Shown here piece after piece: positions 7,830 through 16,127 of a stretch of DNA of 64,000 nt. Under the pieces are notes generated by a model. It saw nothing but the letters and a program-made list of their open reading frames with translations, was not told the origin of the DNA and did no database searches. The stretch comes from CALBZE01 sp036381255 (GTDB lineage Bacteria; Gemmatimonadota; Gemmatimonadetes; Longimicrobiales; RSA9): contig DASVDG010000033.1 in the NCBI GenBank assembly GCA_036381255.1, positions 7,362 through 71,361 of the forward strand. Direction: 5' to 3'. The stretch's first letter is position 1. Each line of letters starts with the position of its first letter. Position numbers and translations under genes: made by a program.

Positions 7830-8618
7830 TCAGCGTCTCCGGGTCAGAAGGTAGAGCAGGATCCCCGCGGCGACGGCCACGTTCAGCGACTCGGCGTGCC
7901 CGGCGATCGGGATGGCGACCAGCGCATCGGCCGCGCCGCGCACCGCCGCGCTCAGCCCCGCGCCCTCGTTCCCCACCACCAGGGCGGCGCGGCTCTCGAT
8001 GCGCACGGCGCCGATGTCCGTCCCTCCGGCCTCGGCGCCGTAAATGCCGAAGCCGTGGCCCCGCAGCCACGCGAGGAGCCGGTCGATGGACGGCTGGACG
8101 ACCGGGATGCGGAACGACGCGCCCGCGGCGGACCGGACCGCCTTCGGATTCCAGGGGTCGACGGTACCCGGCAGCGCGGCGACGAGGTCCACGCCGAAGG
8201 CGTCGGCCGTGCGGACCAGTGTCCCGAAGTTCCCCGGGTCCTGGACGCCGTCGAGCACCAGCACGGTCGCCGTGGCGCCGGGCTGCACCGCGTCCAGCGA
8301 CCAGCGCGGGATCTCCGCGACCGCGAGCACGCCCTGGGGCGACTCGGTCCCGGCAAGCGCCGCGATCTCGCCGTCGGCGACGCGCCGGACGGTCGTCCGC
8401 TCGCCGAGCGCGCGGACCAGTGCGCGGCCCCGGTCCCCCTCCTCGGCCGACGGCGAGACGACCGCGAGCCGCAGCGGGATCCCGGACGCGACGAGGTCCT
8501 CGACGCCGCGGACCCCTTCGGCGAGGAAGAGCCCCTCCGCGTCGCGCACCTTCCGACGATGCAGCCCCCGGATCAGCTTCGATTCCGCGCGGCTCGGCGC
8601 ATCACGATGCTGGAACAC
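7830..8618 (-). CDS. SpoU/TrmH-family RNA 2'-O-methyltransferase
   Basis: A 262-aa SPOUT-fold methyltransferase. The N-terminal substrate-binding domain contains LIRGLHRRKVRDAEGLFLAEG. The SpoU motifs follow: VLVLDGVQDPGNFGTLVRTADAFG (motif 1), ALVVGNEGAGLS (motif 2) and IPIAGHAESLNVAVAAGILLY (motif 3, AdoMet knot). It resembles 23S rRNA RlmB/TsnR-type enzymes, but the target base cannot be decided. Start is a GTG at 8618 with AAGAGG just upstream. It is divergent from the M48 lipoprotein. Confidence 0.85.
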   Translation of the reverse strand: MFQHRDAPSRAESKLIRGLHRRKVRDAEGLFLAEGVRGVEDLVASGIPLRLAVVSPSAEEGDRGRALVRALGERTTVRRVADGEIAALAGTESPQGVLAVAEIPRWSLDAVQPGATATVLVLDGVQDPGNFGTLVRTADAFGVDLVAALPGTVDPWNPKAVRSAAGASFRIPVVQPSIDRLLAWLRGHGFGIYGAEAGGTDIGAVRIESRAALVVGNEGAGLSAAVRGAADALVAIPIAGHAESLNVAVAAGILLYLLTRRR

Positions 8619-8674
8619 CTCTTGCGACCCCGCCTCTTCCAGTCAGGAATCCATCGACAGGAGACCGTTGCCTT

Positions 8675-9493
8675 ATGCTCGCCCTGTTCCATCGCCTGCG
8701 CGGCCTCGTCATCCCCGGGCTCGTCGTCGGCGCCACCGCCCTCTCCGCCGGCTGCGGCATCTCCCGGCAGGAGGAGGTCGAGCTCGGCCGGCAGTACGCC
8801 GCCGAGATCAACCGCGAGCTGCCGATCGTCGACGATCCGGCCTCGAACCGGTACATCAACCTGCTCGGCGACAGGATCGCGCGCCAGGGCGGCCGGGGCC
8901 TGGACTACACGTTCTACATCGTCAACACCGACGCAGTCAACGCGTTCGCGGTGCCGGGCGGCTACATCTACGTGAACCGCGGGCTGATCGCGGAGACAGA
9001 CAACCTGTCCGAGCTCGCCGGCGTGATCGCCCACGAGGTCGGCCACGTCGAGGAGCGGCACAGCGTCGAGCAGATCGAGCGGATGCAGCGCGCGAACCTG
9101 GGCCTGAACGTGGCGTACATCCTCCTCGGCCGCGCGCCGGGCACGCTCGAGCGGGTCGGGATCCAGGTCGCGGGCGCCGCGATCTTCGCCGGCTTCAGCC
9201 GTGCCGCGGAGAACGAGGCCGACGCCGTCGCCGTCCCGCTCCTCGTGGGCGCGGGGATCAATCCGAACGGTCTCGTCACCTTCTTCCAGAAGCTCCTCCG
9301 CGAGCGGCAGCGCCGGCCGAGCACCATCGAGCAGTGGTTCTCGACCCACCCATTGACCGAGGACCGCATCCAGAACACGCGCGCGATCATCGCGCGGATC
9401 CCGGCGAGCCAGATGCGCAACCTGATCGTCAACACCGAGCAGTACGAAGCGTTCAAGGCCCGGCTGCGCCAGTACCGTCCGCCGCCGCAGTGA
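8675..9493 (+). CDS. M48-family metallopeptidase lipoprotein
   Basis: A 272-aa periplasmic/outer-membrane zinc protease related to BepA/LoiP-type proteins. The signal peptide ends in a lipobox (ALSAGC). The catalytic HEVGH motif is at about residues 121-125, and the third ligand is in FSRAAENEADAVAV. The segment STHPLTEDRIQN near the C-terminus is typical of M48B/C lipoproteins that act in outer-membrane protein quality control. The start is the first ATG before the hydrophobic leader; the upstream extension is Arg/Pro-rich antisense sequence. Confidence 0.88.
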   Translation: MLALFHRLRGLVIPGLVVGATALSAGCGISRQEEVELGRQYAAEINRELPIVDDPASNRYINLLGDRIARQGGRGLDYTFYIVNTDAVNAFAVPGGYIYVNRGLIAETDNLSELAGVIAHEVGHVEERHSVEQIERMQRANLGLNVAYILLGRAPGTLERVGIQVAGAAIFAGFSRAAENEADAVAVPLLVGAGINPNGLVTFFQKLLRERQRRPSTIEQWFSTHPLTEDRIQNTRAIIARIPASQMRNLIVNTEQYEAFKARLRQYRPPPQ

Positions 9494-9802
9494 CGCCCGG
9501 GCCGCGCCTGCGCGGCTGCCCCGACCCGCTCGACCGCGACCCGGTCACCGGCCCCGGGCGCACGGACGCCCGGGGCCATCGCACGCCAGGGCGCCGCCGC
9601 CGCTCGCACCCGCGCCCGGCCGGCACCGCCGGGGCGCGCCGCGGCCAGGTCCTTCGAGCCCGTGTCCCGGTCCTGTGCGTCCCGGCACCCCCGGGGCGCG
9701 CCGCGGTCCGACCTTCCCATCGACCCGCAACGCGTCCGCCCCTCGCCACGCCCCGCGCCCCGTGGTACCTTTCGCGCGGACCGAACGGCCACGGAGGAGA
9801 TG
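9494..9802. other. GC-rich intergenic region with an 11-bp hairpin
   Basis: About 310 bp between the M48 gene and thiD. It contains a hairpin at 9550-9577 (GGCCCCGGGCG, loop CACGGA, CGCCCGGGGCC), probably terminating the M48 transcript although no U-tract follows. I searched for the conserved core of a TPP riboswitch before thiD and see none. A GGAGGA at 9793-9798 is the thiD ribosome-binding site. Confidence 0.55.
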
Positions 9803-10609
9803 ATGCTTCCCATCGCCCTGACCATCGCCGGCAGCGACAGCGGCGGCGGCGCCGGGATCCAGGCGGACCTCAAGACCTTCCACGCATTCGGCGTCTTCGG
9901 CACGACGGCGATCACCGCGATCACGGCGCAGAACACGCGCGGCGTCTCGGCGGTGCACGCCGTGCCCGCGGACGTCGTGCGGGCGCAGATCCGCGCGGTC
10001 GCGGCCGATCTGCGCCCGGCCGCGATCAAGACCGGCATGCTCGCGACCGCACCGCTCGTCGAGGCGGTCGCCGCCGCGATCGCGGACGAAGGACTCGAGA
10101 ACTACGTGCTGGACCCGGTCATGGTGGCCACCAGCGGCGCGCGTCTGCTCGACGCCGATGCCGAGGGCGCGGTCGCCGAGCGGCTCGTCCCGCTGGCCAC
10201 GGTCGTCACGCCGAACCTCGATGAAGCGGCGATCCTGGTCGGGCACGCCATCGAGGGGGAGGCCGACATGCGCCGGGCGGCCGAGACGCTGGTCGCGCGC
10301 GGCGCGCGCGCCGCACTCATCAAGGGCGGGCACCTGGATGCGGGCGCGGTCGCGGACGTGCTCCACGACGGCGTCGAACTCCACGTCTGGCGGCGACCCC
10401 GGATCGCGACGACCAGCACGCACGGCACCGGGTGCACGCTCTCCGCGGCGATCGCCGCGGGCCTCGCCCTCGGCCGCCCGCTCGTCGAGGCCGTCGCCGA
10501 CGCCCTCGACTTCGTGCACCGCGCGATCCTCGAGGCGCCGGGGCTCGGCGCCGGCTACGGCCCGCTCAACCACTTCGTGGCCGCCGCGCCGGCCACCGCG
10601 AAATCGTGA
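9803..10609 (+). CDS. thiD: Hydroxymethylpyrimidine/phosphomethylpyrimidine kinase
   Basis: A 268-aa ribokinase-family enzyme that phosphorylates HMP and HMP-P in thiamine biosynthesis. Typical motifs are ALTIAGSDSGGGAGIQADLKTF at the N-terminus, ITAITAQNT, KTGMLAT, DPVMVATSGARLL, TPNLDEAAIL and STHGTGCTLSAAIAAGLA (anion hole and catalytic Asp region). GGAGGA is 5 nt before the ATG at 9803; an adjacent ATG at 9800 is in frame. It stands alone here, separated from thiO by about 3 kb. Confidence 0.93.
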   Translation: MLPIALTIAGSDSGGGAGIQADLKTFHAFGVFGTTAITAITAQNTRGVSAVHAVPADVVRAQIRAVAADLRPAAIKTGMLATAPLVEAVAAAIADEGLENYVLDPVMVATSGARLLDADAEGAVAERLVPLATVVTPNLDEAAILVGHAIEGEADMRRAAETLVARGARAALIKGGHLDAGAVADVLHDGVELHVWRRPRIATTSTHGTGCTLSAAIAAGLALGRPLVEAVADALDFVHRAILEAPGLGAGYGPLNHFVAAAPATAKS

Positions 10610-10630
10610 CGCGGGGGTACCGCCGGGTCG

Positions 10631-12328
10631 TTATCCGTCCCCACCCCCCGCCGCCGCGACCGGTGCGGAAGCGGCGGGGACCTTCCACCACCGCGCCACC
10701 GTTTCCAGCGTGCCGCGCACGTCCATGGTCACGCCGCGCACGCGCTCGTTCACGACGTAGAGATCCGGCGTGTAGTAGAGGAACGTCCACGGCTGCTCTT
10801 CGCGGATGATCGCCTGGAGGCGGTGCCACAGGGGCGTGGCCGCTTCCCGGTCCATCAGCCGGCTCGCCTCGTCGATGATCCGGTCGACCTCGGCATTCGA
10901 GTAGCCGGCGAGCTGGAACATCCCGCCGATCCTGGCGGAGTGGAACAGGTCGCGCAGCTCGCTGGCCCGGATGCCGGACTCGAAGGCGAGGATGACGCCG
11001 TCGAAGTCGCGCCGCTCGGTGAACACCGCGTCGATCACGGTCGCGAAGTCCAGAAGCCGGATCTCGAGATCGACGCCGATGCGCGCGAGGTCGGACTGCA
11101 CCTTTTCCGCGACGTTCCGATTGTACTCGGTGTTCGGCGTGGTCAGGGCGAGGGTCAGGTCGGCGCCCGACCGGTCCTCGAGGATGCGATCGCCGTCGCG
11201 GTCGACGAACCCCGCCTCCGCCAGGAGCACGCGCGCCGCCGCCGTGTCGTACGGCAGCGGCTCGAGGGAATCGTCGAATGCCCAGTGCGACGGATCGATC
11301 GGGCCGACGGCGAGCTCGCCGTACCCTGCGCGCAGGCCGTGCAGCATCTCCTCGCGGTCGATGCCGAGCGACAGCGCCCGGCGCACCCGCGGGTCGTCCA
11401 GCGGGGACCGCCGCGCGTTCCAGCCGATGAACTGGTACTTCCGTGAGGGCCGGACCACGGCGCGCAGCTCCGGCCGCGCGTCGAGGTCGGCGAGCTGACC
11501 GGCGCGGGCGCCCATGATGAGGTCGACCGTGCCGGCCCGGATCTCGGCGATCTGCGCCTGGTTCTCCGGGATCACCCGCCAGATCAGGCGGTCCAGATAC
11601 GGCCTCCCGCCGAGCGCCTCGGGGAAATCCGGGTTCGCCTCGAAGACCCAGCGGTCGTTCGGCCGCTGCGACACGAAGCGGAACGGACCGTTGCCGACGG
11701 GGTTCCGGTTGAACGGCGTCTGACGCAGCCGCTCCGGCGGCACGCTATCCAGCAGGTGCCGGGGCATGATCGGGAACGACGGCCACCCCGCGAGCGGCTC
11801 CTCCTGCGGCTCGAACCGGAACCGGATCGTGAAGCTGTCGACCACCTCCGCCGCGCCCCACTCCCGGAAGAAGCTGGTGTTCGGGAAGGCCGTCGCGGGG
11901 TCCCGCGCGCGGTCGTACGTGAACGCGACGTCGTAAGCCGTGGTGCGGACGCCGTCGTGCCAGTACACGTCGTCGCGGATCCGGAAGACGACGCCGGTGT
12001 CGCCGAGCATCTCCCAGGACTCGGCGAGGTACGGCTCGTAACCCTCCAGCGAGGGATCGAACCGGATCAGCGTCATGAAGAGCACGCCGCGCAGCACCTC
12101 CTGCGTCCGCGCCTCCCCCGAGACGAGCCCGTTGGCCATGTCCAGGTCGGATGCCGCAGCGATGACGAGCGTGCCGCCGTAGACGGGCGTCTCCGCCTCG
12201 AGGTCCGGCCCCCGGGCGCCGCGATCGCCGCACGTCACGGCGCCCACGCACAGGGCCATGACGGCAAGGAGGCGTATCGCCCCGTGGCCCGCCTCGCGCC
12301 CGCTCGGACGTTCCGCGGTTCGACTCAT
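10631..12328 (-). CDS. Peptide/nickel-type ABC substrate-binding lipoprotein (SBP_bac_5)
   Basis: A 565-aa periplasmic binding protein of the DppA/OppA family. A basic N-terminus and hydrophobic leader end near VGAVTC, a plausible lipobox. The family features follow: YGGTLVIAAASDLD, YEPYLAESWEM, VVFRIRDDVYWHDG, VGNGPFRFV, FIGWNARRSPLDDPRVRRALSLGIDR and a C-terminal QPWTFLYYTPDLYVVN. No permease or ATPase genes accompany it. The next genes downstream are for nucleoside uptake, so the ligand is unknown. Confidence 0.87.
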   Translation of the reverse strand: MSRTAERPSGREAGHGAIRLLAVMALCVGAVTCGDRGARGPDLEAETPVYGGTLVIAAASDLDMANGLVSGEARTQEVLRGVLFMTLIRFDPSLEGYEPYLAESWEMLGDTGVVFRIRDDVYWHDGVRTTAYDVAFTYDRARDPATAFPNTSFFREWGAAEVVDSFTIRFRFEPQEEPLAGWPSFPIMPRHLLDSVPPERLRQTPFNRNPVGNGPFRFVSQRPNDRWVFEANPDFPEALGGRPYLDRLIWRVIPENQAQIAEIRAGTVDLIMGARAGQLADLDARPELRAVVRPSRKYQFIGWNARRSPLDDPRVRRALSLGIDREEMLHGLRAGYGELAVGPIDPSHWAFDDSLEPLPYDTAAARVLLAEAGFVDRDGDRILEDRSGADLTLALTTPNTEYNRNVAEKVQSDLARIGVDLEIRLLDFATVIDAVFTERRDFDGVILAFESGIRASELRDLFHSARIGGMFQLAGYSNAEVDRIIDEASRLMDREAATPLWHRLQAIIREEQPWTFLYYTPDLYVVNERVRGVTMDVRGTLETVARWWKVPAASAPVAAAGGGDG

Positions 12329-12415
12329 GGATACTCCTGCAACGGATGGTGGGGTGATGTGCTGGTACCGGTCCCGAATTTCGGGCGCGCCCCGGGCGAG
12401 ATCAAGAGCGACGCG

Positions 12416-13246
12416 TCACGCGACCTCGATGTCCGGCAGCCCGCCGATGCGGAGCAGCGTGCCGCGCACGAGCGAGGCGAAGCGGTCGGCGGCCTCCGCG
12501 CCGGCCGCGAGGACCTCCTCGTGCGTCAGCGGTTCCGACGCGAGCCCGGCCGCCGGGTTCGTGATCAGCGAGATGCCGAGCACGCGGACGCCGAGCGCGC
12601 GGGCGACGAGAACCTCGGGGACGGTGCTCATCCCCACGGCGTCGCCGCCGAACCGGCGGAGCATGCGGATCTCCGCGCGCGTCTCGTAGCTCGGGCCGGT
12701 CAAGGCGACGTAGACGCCGCGCACCAGGCGGATCCCCCGCTCCAGCGCGACCTCCTCGGCGATGCGCCGCAACGTCCCGTCGTACGGCCGCGACATGTCC
12801 GGGAAACGGTCCTCGCCCGCACGGTTCGGACCGATGAGCGGGTTGCGCCACATCAGGTTGATGTGGTCCTCGATAAGCATCAGGTCGCCCGCGCGGAACG
12901 CGGGGTTCAGCGCACCCGCGGCGTTGGTGACGAGCAGCGTCCGCGCGCCGAGCGCCGCGCCGGCCCGGATCGGCAGCGTCACGGCCTCGGCCGGGTGCCC
13001 CTCGTAGAGGTGGTAGCGCCCCTGAAGCGCGAGGCACTCGACGCCCTCCAGCCGGCCGGCCACGAGCAGCCCCTTGTGGCCCTCCGCCGTCGCCGGCGCG
13101 AAGCCCGGGATCTCGGCGAACGGGATGCGCACCGCGTCCTCGAGCGCGTCCGCGAGCGAGCCGAGCCCGGAGCCGAGGACCAGCATCACGCGCGGCCGCA
13201 CCGTCACCCGCTCGTGCAGGAAGGCCAGCGTCTCCGTCATGCTCAT
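12416..13246 (-). CDS. Purine nucleoside phosphorylase, class I trimeric type
   Basis: A 276-aa PNP (purine nucleoside + Pi to base + ribose-1-phosphate). Phosphate and base pocket motifs are visible: VLVLGSGLGSLADAL, GRYHLYEGH (HxYEGH), LVTNAAGALN, YVALTGPSYETRAEI, and DAVGMSTVPEVLVAR, GISLITNPAAG. The last segments match class I PNPs specific for hypoxanthine/guanine nucleosides. The ATG at 13246 overlaps the stop of the nucleoside transporter (ATGA), giving an uptake-and-cleavage pair. Confidence 0.92.
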   Translation of the reverse strand: MSMTETLAFLHERVTVRPRVMLVLGSGLGSLADALEDAVRIPFAEIPGFAPATAEGHKGLLVAGRLEGVECLALQGRYHLYEGHPAEAVTLPIRAGAALGARTLLVTNAAGALNPAFRAGDLMLIEDHINLMWRNPLIGPNRAGEDRFPDMSRPYDGTLRRIAEEVALERGIRLVRGVYVALTGPSYETRAEIRMLRRFGGDAVGMSTVPEVLVARALGVRVLGISLITNPAAGLASEPLTHEEVLAAGAEAADRFASLVRGTLLRIGGLPDIEVA

Positions 13247-14937
13247 ACCAGGATCCCCGCCACGGTCGCGGTCATGAACGAGGCGAGCGTGCCGCCGATC
13301 ATCGCCCGCAGCCCGAGTCGGGACAGGTCGCTCCGGCGCGACGGCGCGATCCCGCCGATCCCGCCGATCTGGATCGCGATCGAGCTGAAGTTCGCGAAGC
13401 CGCAGAGCGCGTACGTCGCGATCACGACCGACCGCGGCGAGAGGTCGCCGCCGCCCGAGAGCAACGTCGAGAGCTGGAGGTAGGCGACGAACTCGTTCAG
13501 CACCGTCTTCACACCCAGCAGCGAACCGACCGCCGCCGCATCCTCCCACGGCACGCCCATGATCCATGCGAGCGGCGCGAGCAGCCAGCCGAGGATCGCT
13601 TCGAGCGTAAGGCGCTGCCCCTCGCCGAGCCACCCCCAGCCGCGGAGGAGATCGGTGACGTGGGTCGCGTCGCCGATCACGGAGAGGACCGCGTTCAACA
13701 TCGCGATCAGCGCGATGAACGCCAGCAGCATGGCGCCCACGTTCAGCGCCAGCGTCAGCCCCTCGCCCGCACCACGCGCCGCGGCATCGATCACGTTGGC
13801 ATCAGGGTTCTCGATGTCGACCTTCAACGTGCCGCGCGTGACCGGCTCCTCCGTCTCCGGGTGCATGACCTTGGCGATGACCAGCGCCGCCGGCGCCGAC
13901 AGGACGCTCGCGGCCACGAGGTGCCCCGCAATGTCCGGGAAGTACGCGACGAGCATCCCGACGTACGCGGCCATCACCCCGCCGGCGACGGTCGCGAAGC
14001 CCGCGGTCATGACCGCCATCAGCTCGGACATCGTCATCGTCGCGACGAACGGCTTGATCAACAGCGGCGCCTCCGTCTGGCCGACGAAGATGTTCCCCGC
14101 GGTCGAGAGCGTCTCCGCGCCCGAGGTCCGCAGCGTCCGCATCATCACCCACGCCACCCCCTTCACGACCGCCTGCATCACGCCCAGGTAGTACAGGACC
14201 GTCATGAGCGACGAGAAGAAGATGATCGTGGGCAGCACGTTGAAGGCGAAGAACGCGCCCGTGTTCGCCACGAGCGCCGGCCCCGTCGCGGCGGCCCCGT
14301 CGGCGGAGACCACCGGCACGGTGTTCGAGACCAGGTTGCCGAAGAGGAAGCGCGCGCCGTCTACCGTGAAGCCGAGGAGCGCGACGAGCACGTCGTTGAT
14401 CGCGTCGAACGCCGCGGCGCCGACGGCCGTCCTCAGGATCAGCAGCGCGAAGACGAACTGGAGGCCGGTCCCCCACACGACGACCCGCCAGGGGATCATC
14501 CGGCGGTCCGTACTGAGCAGCCACGCGATCCCGACCATGGCGACCAGCCCGAGCAGCGAGACCAGTCGCGCGTGCAACGGGGTGTCCACCGCCTCCCGCG
14601 CGCGCTGAACCGCCGCGCCGGCATCCTGCTGCGCCGGCTGCCGCGCCGTCGCATCGGCCGCGGGCGCCTGCGCAGGCGCGGCTCCCGACTCCGCCGCCGC
14701 CCCGGCAGCGGGACCCGCGACCGCGGAATCCGTCGCTCCCGTCGCCTGCGCGTGGACCGCGCGGGCCGCCGCGGGCGCTGCGGCCGCATCGACCGCCGCG
14801 GCGCCGCGGGCCTCGACCCCCGCGGCGCGCGCCGGCACCGCCTTCGTGGACCCCGCCCACGCCGCGCCCGCCGCGAACAGCAGCACGAACACGCTCACGG
14901 GGATCCCGTACCTCCGTCGGCTCCTGGACCTCTTCAT
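13243..14937 (-). CDS. Concentrative nucleoside transporter (NupC/CNT) with Ala-rich N-terminal extension
   Basis: A 564-aa cation-coupled nucleoside symporter. From about residue 120 it carries the CNT core (gate segment FVGQTEAPLLIKPF, TAGFATVAGGVMAAYV, GVKTVLNEFVAYLQL, ALCGFANFSSIAIQIGGIGGIAP). Unusually, it begins with a cleavable-looking signal sequence (ILVFVLLFAAGAAWA-like, about 13-28) and then about 90 residues of Ala/Gln/Pro low-complexity sequence before the first CNT helix. The extension is in frame, begins with ATG, and has no better internal start with an SD. It is translationally coupled to the PNP gene. Confidence 0.88.
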   Translation of the reverse strand: MKRSRSRRRYGIPVSVFVLLFAAGAAWAGSTKAVPARAAGVEARGAAAVDAAAAPAAARAVHAQATGATDSAVAGPAAGAAAESGAAPAQAPAADATARQPAQQDAGAAVQRAREAVDTPLHARLVSLLGLVAMVGIAWLLSTDRRMIPWRVVVWGTGLQFVFALLILRTAVGAAAFDAINDVLVALLGFTVDGARFLFGNLVSNTVPVVSADGAAATGPALVANTGAFFAFNVLPTIIFFSSLMTVLYYLGVMQAVVKGVAWVMMRTLRTSGAETLSTAGNIFVGQTEAPLLIKPFVATMTMSELMAVMTAGFATVAGGVMAAYVGMLVAYFPDIAGHLVAASVLSAPAALVIAKVMHPETEEPVTRGTLKVDIENPDANVIDAAARGAGEGLTLALNVGAMLLAFIALIAMLNAVLSVIGDATHVTDLLRGWGWLGEGQRLTLEAILGWLLAPLAWIMGVPWEDAAAVGSLLGVKTVLNEFVAYLQLSTLLSGGGDLSPRSVVIATYALCGFANFSSIAIQIGGIGGIAPSRRSDLSRLGLRAMIGGTLASFMTATVAGILV

Positions 14938-14994
14938 CCGATCTCGTCCCTCTGCGGACTCGAACCTGCCCGGGCGCGCCCGTCCGCGCCCGGC

Positions 14995-15762
14995 TCACCA
15001 CCACTCCTCGTCCTCGACCTGCCGGTGCCGCAGCTTCACGTGACGCTTCTTCGCCTCCACCAGCTTCGGCTTCTCGAAGAACTTGATCAGCGCCACCCCG
15101 GCGACGAATCCGCCGACGTGCGCCCAGAACGCGACGCCGCCACCCGCCGTCGGCAGCGACGCGCCGTACAGGAACTGGAGCACGAACCACTGACCGAGCA
15201 CCAGCCATGCGGGAACCGGGATGATCCGGATGAAGATCAGGATCACGAACAGCGTCTGGATCCGGACCTTCGGGTAGAGGACCAGGTACCCGCCCATGAT
15301 CCCGCTGACCGCGCCCGACGCGCCGATCGTCGGCACCGGCGAAGCCGGCGCGGTCCAGATGTGCGCGACGGCCGCCGCGATCCCCGCGATGAGGTAGAAG
15401 AGCAGGAACCTGACGTGGCCCATCGAGTCCTCGATGTTGTTCCCGAAGACCCAGAGAAACCACATGTTCCCGATCAGGTGCAGCCAGCCGCCGTGCAGGA
15501 ACATGCTGGTCAGCACCGCGCTCCAGCGCAACCCGCCGAACCGGCACGCCTCGCCCGGCGCGAGCTCGACGCCCAGGTACCCGCCCGTCCGCCCCGTCAG
15601 CTCCGCGGGGATGATGCCATACCGACAGATCGAGCCGAAGAGCGCGTCATCCGACATGCCGGCCCCTTGCAGGTAGACCCACGCGATCACGTTCATCGCG
15701 ATGAGCGCCACCGTGAAGTAGGGGATCAGCTCGGTCGGATTCTCGTCGCGCAGCGGAAACAA
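14995..15762 (-). CDS. Rhomboid-family intramembrane serine protease (TTG start)
   Basis: A 255-aa protein with six to seven TM segments. Rhomboid hallmarks are present: WSAVLTSMFLHGGWLHLIGNMWFLWVFG (H and N), the catalytic serine in TIGASGAVSGIMGGY, and the histidine in AFWAHVGGFVAG. The C-terminal tail is basic then acidic. The likely start is TTG at 15762 (LFPLRDENPTEL) with GAGGG a few bases upstream; no ATG is near. It is the first of two rhomboids in the window. Confidence 0.87.
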   Translation of the reverse strand: MFPLRDENPTELIPYFTVALIAMNVIAWVYLQGAGMSDDALFGSICRYGIIPAELTGRTGGYLGVELAPGEACRFGGLRWSAVLTSMFLHGGWLHLIGNMWFLWVFGNNIEDSMGHVRFLLFYLIAGIAAAVAHIWTAPASPVPTIGASGAVSGIMGGYLVLYPKVRIQTLFVILIFIRIIPVPAWLVLGQWFVLQFLYGASLPTAGGGVAFWAHVGGFVAGVALIKFFEKPKLVEAKKRHVKLRHRQVEDEEWW

Positions 15763-16127
15763 GGCATACCCTCGACAGGAGCGGGCCGGCCAGAATAGCG
15801 CGGCGCAACGCCCGGCCGCAACCCTGCGCACCGCGGCGCAAGGAGCGCGCCGCCGCCGCCCGGTCGTCCGCCCGGCCCGGCGCGCGGGCTCCGACCCCGG
15901 CGCCGGCGCGCACCCCCACCTGCGTCCGGGCGCCGACCGCGGCGACCGTGGCCCATGCCTGGGCGCGGGCGGAGACCGGGTGGTCGGGGCACCTCTCCCG
16001 CTCGTGTCCGGGGCCCACGCCCGGGCGCGGGCGGAGTCCCGGGGCGGGGGAACGACTGGCGCCGCGTCGGCATACCTCCTATCGTACGCCGGCTTCCGAG
16101 AGACACCGTGCAACGGGAGATCGAACG
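15763..16127. other. Divergent GC-rich intergenic region
   Basis: About 365 bp between the rhomboid (-) and the M49-like gene (+). It contains two imperfect copies of a GGGCGCGGGCGGAG element roughly 62 bp apart (near 15961 and 16023). A CGGGAGATCG lies before the M49 ATG as a weak SD. I see no clear promoter or gene here; long open frames across it are high-GC artefacts. Confidence 0.4.

Noticed and set aside
9494..9802. TPP riboswitch upstream of thiD
   Set aside because: The conserved thi-box core is not visible on either strand; the region holds only a GC hairpin and the SD.
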